Shown: positions 1 to 5,025 of the stretch, in pieces
How positions within the stretch are numbered: the first letter of the stretch is position 1
How the letters are laid out: each line of letters begins with the position of its first letter
Assembly (NCBI GenBank): GCA_031290005.1
Contig: JAITOJ010000071.1
Coordinates: 1 to 5,025 of the forward strand
Reading direction: 5' to 3'
Length of the DNA: 5,025 bases
From: Treponema sp.
GTDB taxonomy: Bacteria; Spirochaetota; Spirochaetia; Treponematales; Treponemataceae
Program-made: the position numbers and the translations under genes
Notes under the pieces: model-generated
What the model saw: only the letters and a program-made list of their open reading frames with translations
Told to the model about the DNA's origin: nothing
Databases searched by the model: none

Positions 1-477
1 GAAAAGGCCGTGGACTTTGACGACGCCGGGTCGGTAACGATTCTGGCGGTGACCACCATGCCCGGCGACGACGTGACCCACCCGGTTCCAGACAACACGG
101 GCTACATCACCGAGGGGCAGTTCTACCTGAAGGGCGGGCGCATTGAGCCATTCGGCAGCCTGTCCCGGCTCAAGCAGAACGTGAACGGCAAGACTCGGAA
201 CGACCACCGCGCCCTGATGGACGGCATGATCCGGCTGTACGCGGCCTACAAGGACACCCTGGAAAAGAAATCCATGGGGTTCATGATGTCCGAATGGGAC
301 GACAAACTTCTGAAATACGGCGAACTGTTTGAAAAAGAGATGATGGACTTGTCGGTCAATATTCCCCTGGAAGGGGCGCTGGATAAGGGCTGGAGTATTC
401 TGGCCTCCTGTTTCAAGAGCGAGGAAACGGGCCTCAAGTCCGAACTCATCGCGGAATACTGGCCCGGTGAAAAATAA
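1..477 (+). CDS. atpB: V-type ATP synthase subunit B, C-terminal part (5' end outside window)
   Basis: This is the last 158 codons of the non-catalytic nucleotide-binding subunit B (NtpB type) of a V/A-type ATPase, which alternates with subunit A in the cytoplasmic A3B3 head. The reading frame is open from base 1 and ends at TAA 475-477. Visible motifs are the end of the nucleotide-binding domain, with the family signature around DDVTHPVPDNTGYITEGQ (fragment residues 23-40), and SLSRL (53-57), whose Arg56 matches the arginine finger that B supplies to the catalytic site on A. The NGKTRNDH stretch and a helical C-terminal domain follow. Family members are roughly 430-470 aa, so about one third is present. 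The GTG at base 10 lies inside the conserved domain and is not a real start. Subunit D follows after 10 bp, as expected for an ATPase operon. The family assignment is secure; the symbol follows spirochaete usage (ntpB elsewhere). Confidence 0.96.
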   Translation, partial: EKAVDFDDAGSVTILAVTTMPGDDVTHPVPDNTGYITEGQFYLKGGRIEPFGSLSRLKQNVNGKTRNDHRALMDGMIRLYAAYKDTLEKKSMGFMMSEWDDKLLKYGELFEKEMMDLSVNIPLEGALDKGWSILASCFKSEETGLKSELIAEYWPGEK

Positions 478-487
478 GGGGTAGACG

Positions 488-1126
488 GTGGCGACCATCA
501 AGCTGACAAAAAACGAGTTGAAGGCTCAGAAAGACGCGCTCAAGATGTATCGGCGCTATCTTCCGACTTTGACTCTCAAGAAACAGCAGCTTCAAACCGA
601 AATCCGCACCATCGACATCCGCGCCAGGGAAGTGCGGGAACGCCGGAAAGCCCTGGAACGGGAATTCAACGCCTGGATTGCGGTGTTCGGCGAGGCGGAA
701 GTGTTTAAGCCGGAGACGGTGCGGGTGCGCAATATCCGCAAAAGCATGGGAAACATCGCCGGCGTGGCGATCCCCGTGTATCAGGGCGCGGATTTTAGCC
801 GGGGCGACTACGACCTGTATGCAACCCCCCTGTGGATTGATCTGGCGGCGGATAAAATGGAAGAAACCCTGGCGCTGGACTTGGAAGCAGACGTGTTGGA
901 CGAGCAGGTGAGGCTGCTGGCCAAAGAATTGCGGACCACCACCCAGCGGGTGAATCTGTTTGAAAAGGTGAAAATCCCGGACACCAGGTCTAATATACGG
1001 AAGATTTCGGTGTATCTGGGTGACCAGCAGGTGGCCGCGGTGGTGCGCGGCAAGATTTCCAAGAAAAATCTTGAAATCGTCGCGCGAAAAAAAGAAGCGG
1101 AGTTGAGCGGGGAGGCGGTGGAATGA
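488..1126 (+). CDS. atpD: V-type ATP synthase subunit D (central rotor stalk)
   Basis: Subunit D (NtpD type) is the coiled-coil shaft that turns inside the A3B3 head and passes torque to the membrane ring. The product is 212 aa, a normal length for the family. The start is GTG at 488, with AAGGGG at 476-481 about six bases upstream; this gives the usual N-terminus with LTKNELKAQKDALK (residues 6-19). Residues about 5-65 form the first long charged helix, including YLPTLTLKKQQLQ (24-36). A short central segment spans about 70-115. The second helix carries the most conserved family motif, TTQRVNLFEKVKIP (151-164), followed by NIRKI..YLGDQQ..AVVRGKI (169-190). There is no signal peptide or membrane segment, so the protein is cytoplasmic. 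The TGA stop overlaps the ATG of subunit I (ATGA, 1123-1126), which points to translational coupling. The assignment rests on motifs and position and is firm. Confidence 0.96.
   Translation: MATIKLTKNELKAQKDALKMYRRYLPTLTLKKQQLQTEIRTIDIRAREVRERRKALEREFNAWIAVFGEAEVFKPETVRVRNIRKSMGNIAGVAIPVYQGADFSRGDYDLYATPLWIDLAADKMEETLALDLEADVLDEQVRLLAKELRTTTQRVNLFEKVKIPDTRSNIRKISVYLGDQQVAAVVRGKISKKNLEIVARKKEAELSGEAVE
1109..1115 (+). promoter_or_regulatory. Ribosome binding site for subunit I, inside the end of the subunit D gene
   Basis: GGGGAGG lies within the last codons of subunit D, seven bases before the ATG at 1123. This spacing favours 1123 over the second in-frame ATG at 1135 as the start of subunit I. 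Together with the ATGA stop/start overlap it suggests that ribosomes finishing D reinitiate on I. Confidence 0.75.
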
Positions 1127-2994
1127 TTGTACCCATGAAAAAAGTGTCTCTCATTGTTCTTGACTCGGAACGCCGGGAAGCCGCGGCAAAACTGCGCGGC
1201 CTGGGGGTGGTGCATCTGGAAGCCTTGCAGGGTTCCGGAGCGGAACTTTCCGCGGCAAGAGAAAAAAGTGAAAAAACAAGCCGGGCGGGGATGCTTTTGT
1301 CCGAATATAAGGCGGAAAAAAATCAGGCTTCCGGCGCGTCTTTGAGCGGCGCGGATTTGCTGGCAAAGGCGGAGAACCTGATTACGCTTGCGGAGCGCAA
1401 GAAGACCTGCTTTGACCAGATTACGGCCAATCAGGTGGAACTGGAACGGTTCTCCAAATGGGGCGCGGTGAATCCCGATGACTTTGACTGGCTTGCGGAA
1501 AAGGGCGTGTTCCTGTCGCTCTATGAAATCCCGGTGGATAAATACTACGATTTGCCGGAAAGCATACAGACTATTCACATCGGCTCTGATAAATCCCAAT
1601 GCCGGTTCCTGCTTTTGAGCCAGGCTGACCGGAACCGCCCGGCGGATATGCCCCCGGAAGCCTATGCCGTACCCCTGCCGCGCACGGGAACCCTGACGCT
1701 GGAGGCGGAAACTGCGGCCTTGAAAGCGGAAATCGCAAAAATCGAAGCGAAACTGCGGGAGTCCGCAAGCCTGCGTCCCCAAATCGCGGCGTATAACAAG
1801 TCGCTTCAAAAAGACGTGGAGTTTGAGACCGTGTGTTCAGGCATGAACCGGGCCGACGACGCCCTGTGCTGGTTCACGGGCTATGTGCCTTCCGAAGACG
1901 CGGCAAAAGTCGATGAGGCGGCGCAGAGCGAACACTGGGGCGCGGTATTTTCCGACCCGGAAGAGGAAGACCCGGTGCCCACCAAGCTCAAGAATAACCG
2001 GCTGGCAAGCCTTATCTATCCCCTGACGGATTTTCTGGAAACCGTGCCGGGGTACCATGAATACGATATTTCGGGCTGGTTTTTGCTTTTCTTTTGCATC
2101 TTCTTTGGCATGATTTTTGGAGACGCGGGATACGGGGCGCTCCTGGCAGTGATCGCTGCATCTGGTATAGGCATTTCCGGCCGGAAGGGTCAGAAGGCTC
2201 CGGCGGCGCTTAAAATGCTTTTGCTCCTCAGTATTTCCAACATTGCCTGGGGCGTAATTACCTGCACTTGGTTTGGGGTCAGTCCGGATGTGCTTCCCGC
2301 TTTCCTCAAGGGGATTTCCATACCGGCTATTTCCAACGCCACCGCCGCCCTTTCCGCCAAAGACGATTCTTTGGTAAAACAAAACTTGCAAATCCTTTGT
2401 TTTTCCCTTGCCTTGTTGCAGCTTTCGGTTGCCCACATAAAAGGCATTATCAAGTATTCCAAAGCAAAATCCCTGAAACTGCTTTCAGAGCTGGGCTCCC
2501 TGGCTATGCTGGCGGGGATGTACAATGTGGTGTTATTTCTGGTGGTGAGCAATTCTTACCGCCGCTTTCCCCTGCTTTCCCAGTCCCTCTACTTCATTGC
2601 CCTTGGGTTTATCCTCAGCTTCGTCTTTGCCAACTACGAGGGGAATATCGGGGCGTCGATTCTTGAGAGCCTGAAAAACATCATTTCCGTGATTTTGGGG
2701 CTTACCAACGTATTTTCCGACATCATGTCCTATATCCGGTTATGGGCAGTGGGGCTTGCGGGAAGTTCCATCTCCGCCACGGTAAACACCATGGCCGGCC
2801 CGTTACTGGGAAACTTCCTTATCTTCTTTGGTATCTTGCTGCTGGTTTTTGGGCACGGCATAAATGTAGTGCTTAACGTATTATCCGTGCTGGTGCACGG
2901 CGTGCGTCTGAATACGCTGGAATTTTCCAGTCATCTGGGCGTGAGTTGGTCCGGTATCGCTTACAGGCCGTTCAGTGAAACGGTAAAAAAATAA
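1123..2994 (+). CDS. atpI: V-type ATP synthase subunit I (a-type membrane stator)
   Basis: Subunit I (NtpI, equivalent to eukaryotic subunit a) holds the two ion half-channels facing the K ring, and its N-terminal arm joins the peripheral stalks. The 623-aa length is typical. Residues 1-310 are a soluble, charged alpha/beta and coiled-coil arm with no signal peptide. Residues from about 316 hold roughly eight hydrophobic segments (about 316-332, 334-351, 363-384, 421-443, 455-476, 487-505, 517-550 and 561-592). Key motifs are FFGMIFGDAGYG (327-338), SYIRLWAVGLAGS (536-548) with Arg539, and HGVRLNTLEF (592-601) with Arg595. By family comparison the two arginines are those that discharge the rotor carboxylate as it passes the channel interface. 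The ATG at 1123 is chosen for its Shine-Dalgarno and its overlap with D; ATG 1135 would remove only four residues. Identification is secure; segment limits are by eye. Confidence 0.96.
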   Translation: MIVPMKKVSLIVLDSERREAAAKLRGLGVVHLEALQGSGAELSAAREKSEKTSRAGMLLSEYKAEKNQASGASLSGADLLAKAENLITLAERKKTCFDQITANQVELERFSKWGAVNPDDFDWLAEKGVFLSLYEIPVDKYYDLPESIQTIHIGSDKSQCRFLLLSQADRNRPADMPPEAYAVPLPRTGTLTLEAETAALKAEIAKIEAKLRESASLRPQIAAYNKSLQKDVEFETVCSGMNRADDALCWFTGYVPSEDAAKVDEAAQSEHWGAVFSDPEEEDPVPTKLKNNRLASLIYPLTDFLETVPGYHEYDISGWFLLFFCIFFGMIFGDAGYGALLAVIAASGIGISGRKGQKAPAALKMLLLLSISNIAWGVITCTWFGVSPDVLPAFLKGISIPAISNATAALSAKDDSLVKQNLQILCFSLALLQLSVAHIKGIIKYSKAKSLKLLSELGSLAMLAGMYNVVLFLVVSNSYRRFPLLSQSLYFIALGFILSFVFANYEGNIGASILESLKNIISVILGLTNVFSDIMSYIRLWAVGLAGSSISATVNTMAGPLLGNFLIFFGILLLVFGHGINVVLNVLSVLVHGVRLNTLEFSSHLGVSWSGIAYRPFSETVKK

Positions 2995-3000
2995 TAGGAG
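2995..3000 (+). promoter_or_regulatory. Ribosome binding site for subunit K
   Basis: TAGGAG directly follows the TAA stop of subunit I and lies six bases before ATG 3007. With only 12 bp between the genes there is no room for a separate promoter there. K is made in many copies per complex, and the clear Shine-Dalgarno is compatible with efficient initiation, though its strength is not measured here. Confidence 0.7.
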
Positions 3001-3006
3001 TTCAGT

Positions 3007-3432
3007 ATGTTCAACTTTGGAGCATTGGGTGCGGGTTTGGTGATGGGTATTGCCGCTATTGGTTCGGCAATCGGGATCGGCATTGCCGGTCAGGCAGCTA
3101 TCGGCGCGTGGAAACGGTGTTACTTAAACAACAAGCCCGCGCCCATGACGCTGGTAACCTTTGCGGGCGCGCCTTTGACACAAACCTTCTACGGGTTCAT
3201 CCTCATGGGGGTCATGCGTAACTCGGCGGCGGATCCTTTCCTGCTGTTCGGGTTCGGCATCGCTTCGGGTCTTGCTATGGCATTCTCCGCCATTGCCCAG
3301 GGTCAGGCAGGGGCCGCCGCCGCCGATGCTCTGGGTGAAACCGGCAAAGGATTCGCCCAGTATATCTCCGTGGTAGGTATTTGTGAGACCGTCGCCCTGT
3401 TCGCGATGGTGCTCACCATGATTCAGTGCTAA
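3007..3432 (+). CDS. atpK: V-type ATP synthase subunit K (proteolipid rotor ring)
   Basis: Subunit K (NtpK type) forms the membrane ring that carries ions past subunit I. The 141-aa protein is almost wholly hydrophobic, with four helices arranged as two tandem hairpins (about 5-34, 48-70, 77-101, 116-139). The glycine- and alanine-rich first helix and the matching third helix are typical. Only the second hairpin has the ion-binding carboxylate, Glu127 in ICETVALF. The matching position in the first hairpin is Gln59 in APLTQTFYG. Compared with E. hirae NtpK, whose Na+ ligands are Leu61, Thr64, Gln65, Gln110 and Glu139, the equivalents here are Ala55, Thr58, Gln59, Gln98 (IAQGQ) and Glu127. Four of five match, and Leu61 contributes through its backbone. 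This favours Na+ coupling but does not prove it. It is the last gene of the operon in this window. Confidence 0.95.
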   Translation: MFNFGALGAGLVMGIAAIGSAIGIGIAGQAAIGAWKRCYLNNKPAPMTLVTFAGAPLTQTFYGFILMGVMRNSAADPFLLFGFGIASGLAMAFSAIAQGQAGAAAADALGETGKGFAQYISVVGICETVALFAMVLTMIQC

Positions 3433-3445
3433 AATCGTAAACAAC

Positions 3446-3484
3446 CCCCCGAGTCTGTATCCGATAGGATCGCGTCCTCGGGGG
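3446..3484 (-). terminator. GC-rich hairpin between convergent genes, probable terminator of the hydrolase gene
   Basis: CCCCCGAG (3446-3453) pairs perfectly with CTCGGGGG (3477-3484), giving an 8-bp stem. The 23-base loop can form a small inner stem (ATCC 3459-3462 with GGAT 3467-3470). Read on the minus strand, the stem is followed by TTGTTTACGATTTT, a broken but usable T-rich tail. It starts 18 bases past the hydrolase stop. Read on the plus strand, the stem is followed by AAGTTAAAAAAAAG, with no T tract. The hairpin therefore fits intrinsic termination of the minus-strand gene better, but it may also slow or protect the end of the ATPase message. Confidence 0.6.
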
Positions 3485-3501
3485 AAGTTAAAAAAAAGAT
3501 G

Positions 3502-4443
3502 CTATCCTGTCACTGTCTTACTGTCGCACCAAACAAGTAAATCTTTGTAAACTTGTGCTTTATCTGGCTCGTTGAGAATCTCGTGCCGCAGTCCGGGGTA
3601 GAGTTTGAGCGTCACATCTGTAATTCCCGCATCCTGTAGCCCCTGACAGGTTTCCCGCACTCCTTTCCCGAAAGCCCCAACAGGGTCGCCCTCGCCGGAA
3701 ATCACCAGAACCGGCAGGTCAGCCTTGATGTTAGCGGCCCAGCACGGCTCGTTTATATCGATGAGCATTTTTGCCAGTTCCCGGTAACCGGATATAGTAA
3801 ACGGAAAACCGCATAATTCATCGGACATATATTTTTTGATTTCCCCTTCATCAGTGTTAAGCCAGTCAAAACCAGTTTTGGAGTTTTTGTAGGCTTGATT
3901 GTTTGTGCCACTAACGAGTTTGGTATAAAAAGGACTTATGTGTTTCTCGCCTTTGAATCTGGCAATCACATTAGCCAGAAACAGCGCCAGGGCGCTGAGG
4001 GGGTTTTTGCCGCTGGTTCCCATAAAGATAGCGGCATCAATTTCCTTTGAATAGTTCATGCAGAAAAGCCGGGCGATGAACGACCCCATGCTGTGTCCCA
4101 TGAGAACCACCTTAACGCCAGGGAAATTCTTTTTTGCGATGCCGCACAGAGTCCGCATATCGTTCATAACGTGCAGGCGGCCATCGGACTCGGCAAAATA
4201 ACCCCGGTCTTCCAGTTTGACCACAGTCTTCCCGTGACCCAGATGGTCGTTGCCGTAGACCGCATAGCCGTTGGCAACCATAAACCGGGCAAAGTTATCG
4301 TACCGGTCGATGTATTCCGACATCCCGTGAGCGATGACCAGCAGAGCTTTTGGTGACGCCGTATCGTCATACCAGCGGGTATACACGATGACCGTGTTTT
4401 TTTCTGATGATACAAAAGTACCGTTTTCCTTCTTGACAGACAT
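3502..4443 (-). CDS. Alpha/beta hydrolase, monoacylglycerol lipase / lysophospholipase (PldB) type
   Basis: This 313-aa protein is an alpha/beta-fold serine hydrolase of the family that includes monoacylglycerol lipases, lysophospholipase PldB and S33-like 'serine aminopeptidase' domains. The likely reaction is ester hydrolysis of a lipid or lysolipid, but the substrate cannot be read from sequence. Seen motifs: the oxyanion-region HGMSEY (39-44), NDHLGHG (65-71), the nucleophile elbow GHSMGS (116-121) with Ser118, the acid Asp253 in SGEGDPVG, and His287 in GLRHEILNE. The triad is complete. Residues about 145-230 form the variable cap that sets substrate range. There is no signal peptide or clear membrane helix, so it is probably cytoplasmic. 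The start is ATG 4443, because GGAGG (4449-4453) lies five bases upstream. An in-frame TTG at 4455 overlaps that Shine-Dalgarno and would add MEVY. The gene has its own promoter and is convergent with the ATPase operon. Confidence 0.9.
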   Translation of the reverse strand: MSVKKENGTFVSSEKNTVIVYTRWYDDTASPKALLVIAHGMSEYIDRYDNFARFMVANGYAVYGNDHLGHGKTVVKLEDRGYFAESDGRLHVMNDMRTLCGIAKKNFPGVKVVLMGHSMGSFIARLFCMNYSKEIDAAIFMGTSGKNPLSALALFLANVIARFKGEKHISPFYTKLVSGTNNQAYKNSKTGFDWLNTDEGEIKKYMSDELCGFPFTISGYRELAKMLIDINEPCWAANIKADLPVLVISGEGDPVGAFGKGVRETCQGLQDAGITDVTLKLYPGLRHEILNEPDKAQVYKDLLVWCDSKTVTG

Positions 4444-4448
4444 ATAAA

Positions 4449-4453
4449 CCTCC
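4449..4453 (-). promoter_or_regulatory. Ribosome binding site that decides the hydrolase start
   Basis: On the minus strand this reads GGAGG, then five bases, then ATG at 4443. The TTG at 4455 overlaps the first G of this site and has no comparable site ahead of it. The shorter 313-aa product is therefore preferred to the 317-aa reading. Confidence 0.85.
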
Positions 4454-4460
4454 AATTACT

Positions 4461-4488
4461 ATTTTATACACCGCAGATAGATTGTCAA
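4461..4488 (-). promoter_or_regulatory. Sigma70-type promoter for the hydrolase gene
   Basis: On the minus strand a perfect -35 box TTGACA (4488-4483) is followed after 16 bases by TAAAAT (4466-4461), a five-of-six match to the -10 consensus. An overlapping TATAAA (4468-4463) is also possible but leaves only 14 bases. Transcription would start near 4454, just upstream of the Shine-Dalgarno, giving a leader of only about 11-12 bases. The start point is inferred from spacing. Confidence 0.75.
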
Positions 4489-4524
4489 GGTAAATGTATG
4501 TATTTTTATGCGGCACAGCCCTGC

Positions 4525-4553
4525 TTGACGAATATTTTTGAACGCGATAAAAT
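4525..4553 (+). promoter_or_regulatory. Sigma70-type promoter for the MATE gene
   Basis: TTGACG (4525-4530) and TAAAAT (4548-4553) each match five of six consensus bases and are separated by the ideal 17 bases, with an AT-rich spacer. Transcription would begin near 4560, giving a leader of about 74 bases. It is divergent from the hydrolase promoter; the two -35 boxes are 36 bp apart, so the promoters do not overlap but could share a regulator bound between them. Confidence 0.7.
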
Positions 4554-4574
4554 TGCCAACACAACGAGCGGTGC

Positions 4575-4589
4575 CGTATCGAAGATACG
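4575..4589 (+). repeat. Perfect dyad in the MATE leader (possible operator or RNA hairpin)
   Basis: CGTATC (4575-4580) and GATACG (4584-4589) are perfect inverted copies around GAA. The dyad lies about 15-30 bases after the predicted transcription start. It could be a protein-binding site that blocks elongation, or a short RNA hairpin. No T tract follows it, so it is not a terminator. The symmetry is seen directly; the function is inferred. Confidence 0.45.
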
Positions 4590-4602
4590 CTAGTCACATA
4601 AG

Positions 4603-4626
4603 TCCAGTTGTAATCTCACAACTGGA
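4603..4626 (+). promoter_or_regulatory. Hairpin covering part of the MATE ribosome binding site
   Basis: TCCAGTTGT (4603-4611) pairs perfectly with ACAACTGGA (4618-4626), giving a 9-bp stem with a six-base loop (AATCTC). The Shine-Dalgarno GGAGG is at 4624-4628, so its first three bases lie inside the 3' arm of the stem. When folded, the hairpin should reduce ribosome access to ATG 4634. The same symmetry could instead be a DNA operator for a repressor. No T tract follows, so termination is unlikely. Confidence 0.55.
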
Positions 4627-4633
4627 GGTAGGT

Positions 4634-5025
4634 ATGGAACCTACACAAAACAAAATGGCGACGGAACCGGTGGGAAAACTCCTGTTCACCATGTCGCTGC
4701 CCCTTATGCTGTCCATGATTTTGGAAGCCCTGTACAATGTGGTGGACAGTCTGTTCGTCGCACACGTGAGCGAAAACGCTTTGACCGCCGTATCGCTTGC
4801 CTTCCCCATTCAATTATTGGTGCTGTCGATTACCGTAGGAACCTGTGTCGGTGTGGGCGCGTGTCTGTCCCGGCATCTGGGGGCGGGAAACCAAAAAGGC
4901 GTTGACGGCGCGGCTATGAACGGCGTTTTCCTTAGCCTTCTAACCTACGGCGTTTTTCTGCTCTTCGGACTGTTTCTTACCAAAGCCTATTTCGCGTGGC
5001 AAACATCCGACACGGAAATCCAGAA
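4634..5025 (+). CDS. MATE-family efflux transporter, N-terminal part (3' end outside window)
   Basis: The frame opens with ATG 4634, five bases after GGAGG (4624-4628), and stays open for 130 codons to the window edge. The product is the N-terminal part of a MATE (multidrug and toxic compound extrusion) antiporter, an inner-membrane exporter driven by a Na+ or H+ gradient. Full-length members have about 450 aa and 12 helices. Visible are a short cytoplasmic N-terminus, TM1 (about 15-42) with SLPLMLSMILEALYNVVDSLFV, in which Asp38 sits at the TM1 acidic position used for cation coupling in characterised members such as NorM. TM2 (about 50-74) holds LTAVSLAFP, followed by the loop SRHLGAGN (79-86) typical of the family, then TM3 (about 93-118). 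The sequence resembles MepA/DinF-like bacterial members. Drug substrates cannot be predicted. It has its own promoter and a structured leader. Confidence 0.92.
   Translation, partial: MEPTQNKMATEPVGKLLFTMSLPLMLSMILEALYNVVDSLFVAHVSENALTAVSLAFPIQLLVLSITVGTCVGVGACLSRHLGAGNQKGVDGAAMNGVFLSLLTYGVFLLFGLFLTKAYFAWQTSDTEIQ

Noticed and set aside
808..1809. Long minus-strand open frame (333 codons) opposite subunits D and I
   Set aside because: It lies wholly antisense to two conserved genes, its translation is rich in Arg, Phe and Cys with no recognisable domain, and I see no fitting ribosome binding site. GC-biased codon positions readily produce such shadows.
1837..2552. Minus-strand open frames opposite the subunit I membrane domain
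   Set aside because: They are antisense to well-conserved transmembrane coding sequence, have no family motifs and overlap each other in different frames.
3433..3501. Small gene or mobile-element end between the convergent genes
   Set aside because: The 69-bp gap has no open frame with a start site, and its inverted repeat is explained by a terminator-like hairpin with no target duplication seen.
4560..4633. Possible guanidine-II (mini-ykkC) or other known riboswitch ahead of the transporter
   Set aside because: Guanidine-II elements have two hairpins with ACGR loops. The loops here are GAA and AATCTC, and I recognise no other riboswitch core, so only a generic structured leader is claimed.
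4594..4813. Minus-strand open frames opposite the start of the MATE gene
   Set aside because: The plus-strand frame encodes unmistakable MATE motifs with a Shine-Dalgarno and promoter; the minus-strand frames have no such support.
1..5025. CRISPR array, tRNA, rRNA, insertion sequence or phage attachment site
   Set aside because: I found no regularly spaced direct repeats, no tRNA-like folding or rRNA sequence, and no transposase or integrase motifs; almost all of the window is covered by known gene families.

Overview
The window looks like ordinary chromosomal DNA from a spirochaete, most likely Treponema-like. This rests on the order B-D-I-K of the V-type (A/V-type) ATP synthase genes with K last, as in Treponema and Borrelia, and on protein motifs. 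No species can be named from the sequence. Most of the window can be assigned to known families, and I found no clearly new biological system.

Positions 1-3432 (+ strand) are the 3' part of a tightly packed V-type ATPase operon. It holds the end of subunit B (nucleotide-binding stator subunit of the catalytic head, cut by the window edge), subunit D (central rotor shaft), subunit I (the a-type membrane stator with its half-channels) and subunit K (the proteolipid rotor ring). Junctions are 10 bp (B-D), a 4-bp ATGA overlap (D-I) and 12 bp (I-K), each with a clear Shine-Dalgarno, which suggests one translationally coupled message. Together the four subunits form part of a rotary machine that links ATP hydrolysis or synthesis to ion movement. 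The ion-site residues visible in K match the Na+ site of the Enterococcus hirae K ring, so Na+ coupling is a reasonable prediction.

Positions 3433-3501 separate the operon from a convergent gene. They hold a GC-rich hairpin whose flanking bases fit termination of the minus-strand gene better than of the ATPase operon.

Positions 3502-4443 (- strand) encode a 313-aa alpha/beta hydrolase of the monoacylglycerol lipase/lysophospholipase (PldB, serine aminopeptidase S33-like) type with a complete Ser-Asp-His triad. Its true start is the ATG at 4443; an upstream TTG at 4455 overlaps the Shine-Dalgarno.

Positions 4444-4633 are a divergent regulatory region with one good sigma70-type promoter for the hydrolase and another for the gene to the right. 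The right-hand leader holds two perfect dyads, the second of which covers part of the ribosome binding site.

Positions 4634-5025 (+ strand) are the first 130 codons of a MATE-family multidrug/cation antiporter that runs off the window. The hydrolase and the MATE gene appear functionally unrelated to the ATPase, although an ion-driven exporter would draw on the gradient such an ATPase maintains or uses.
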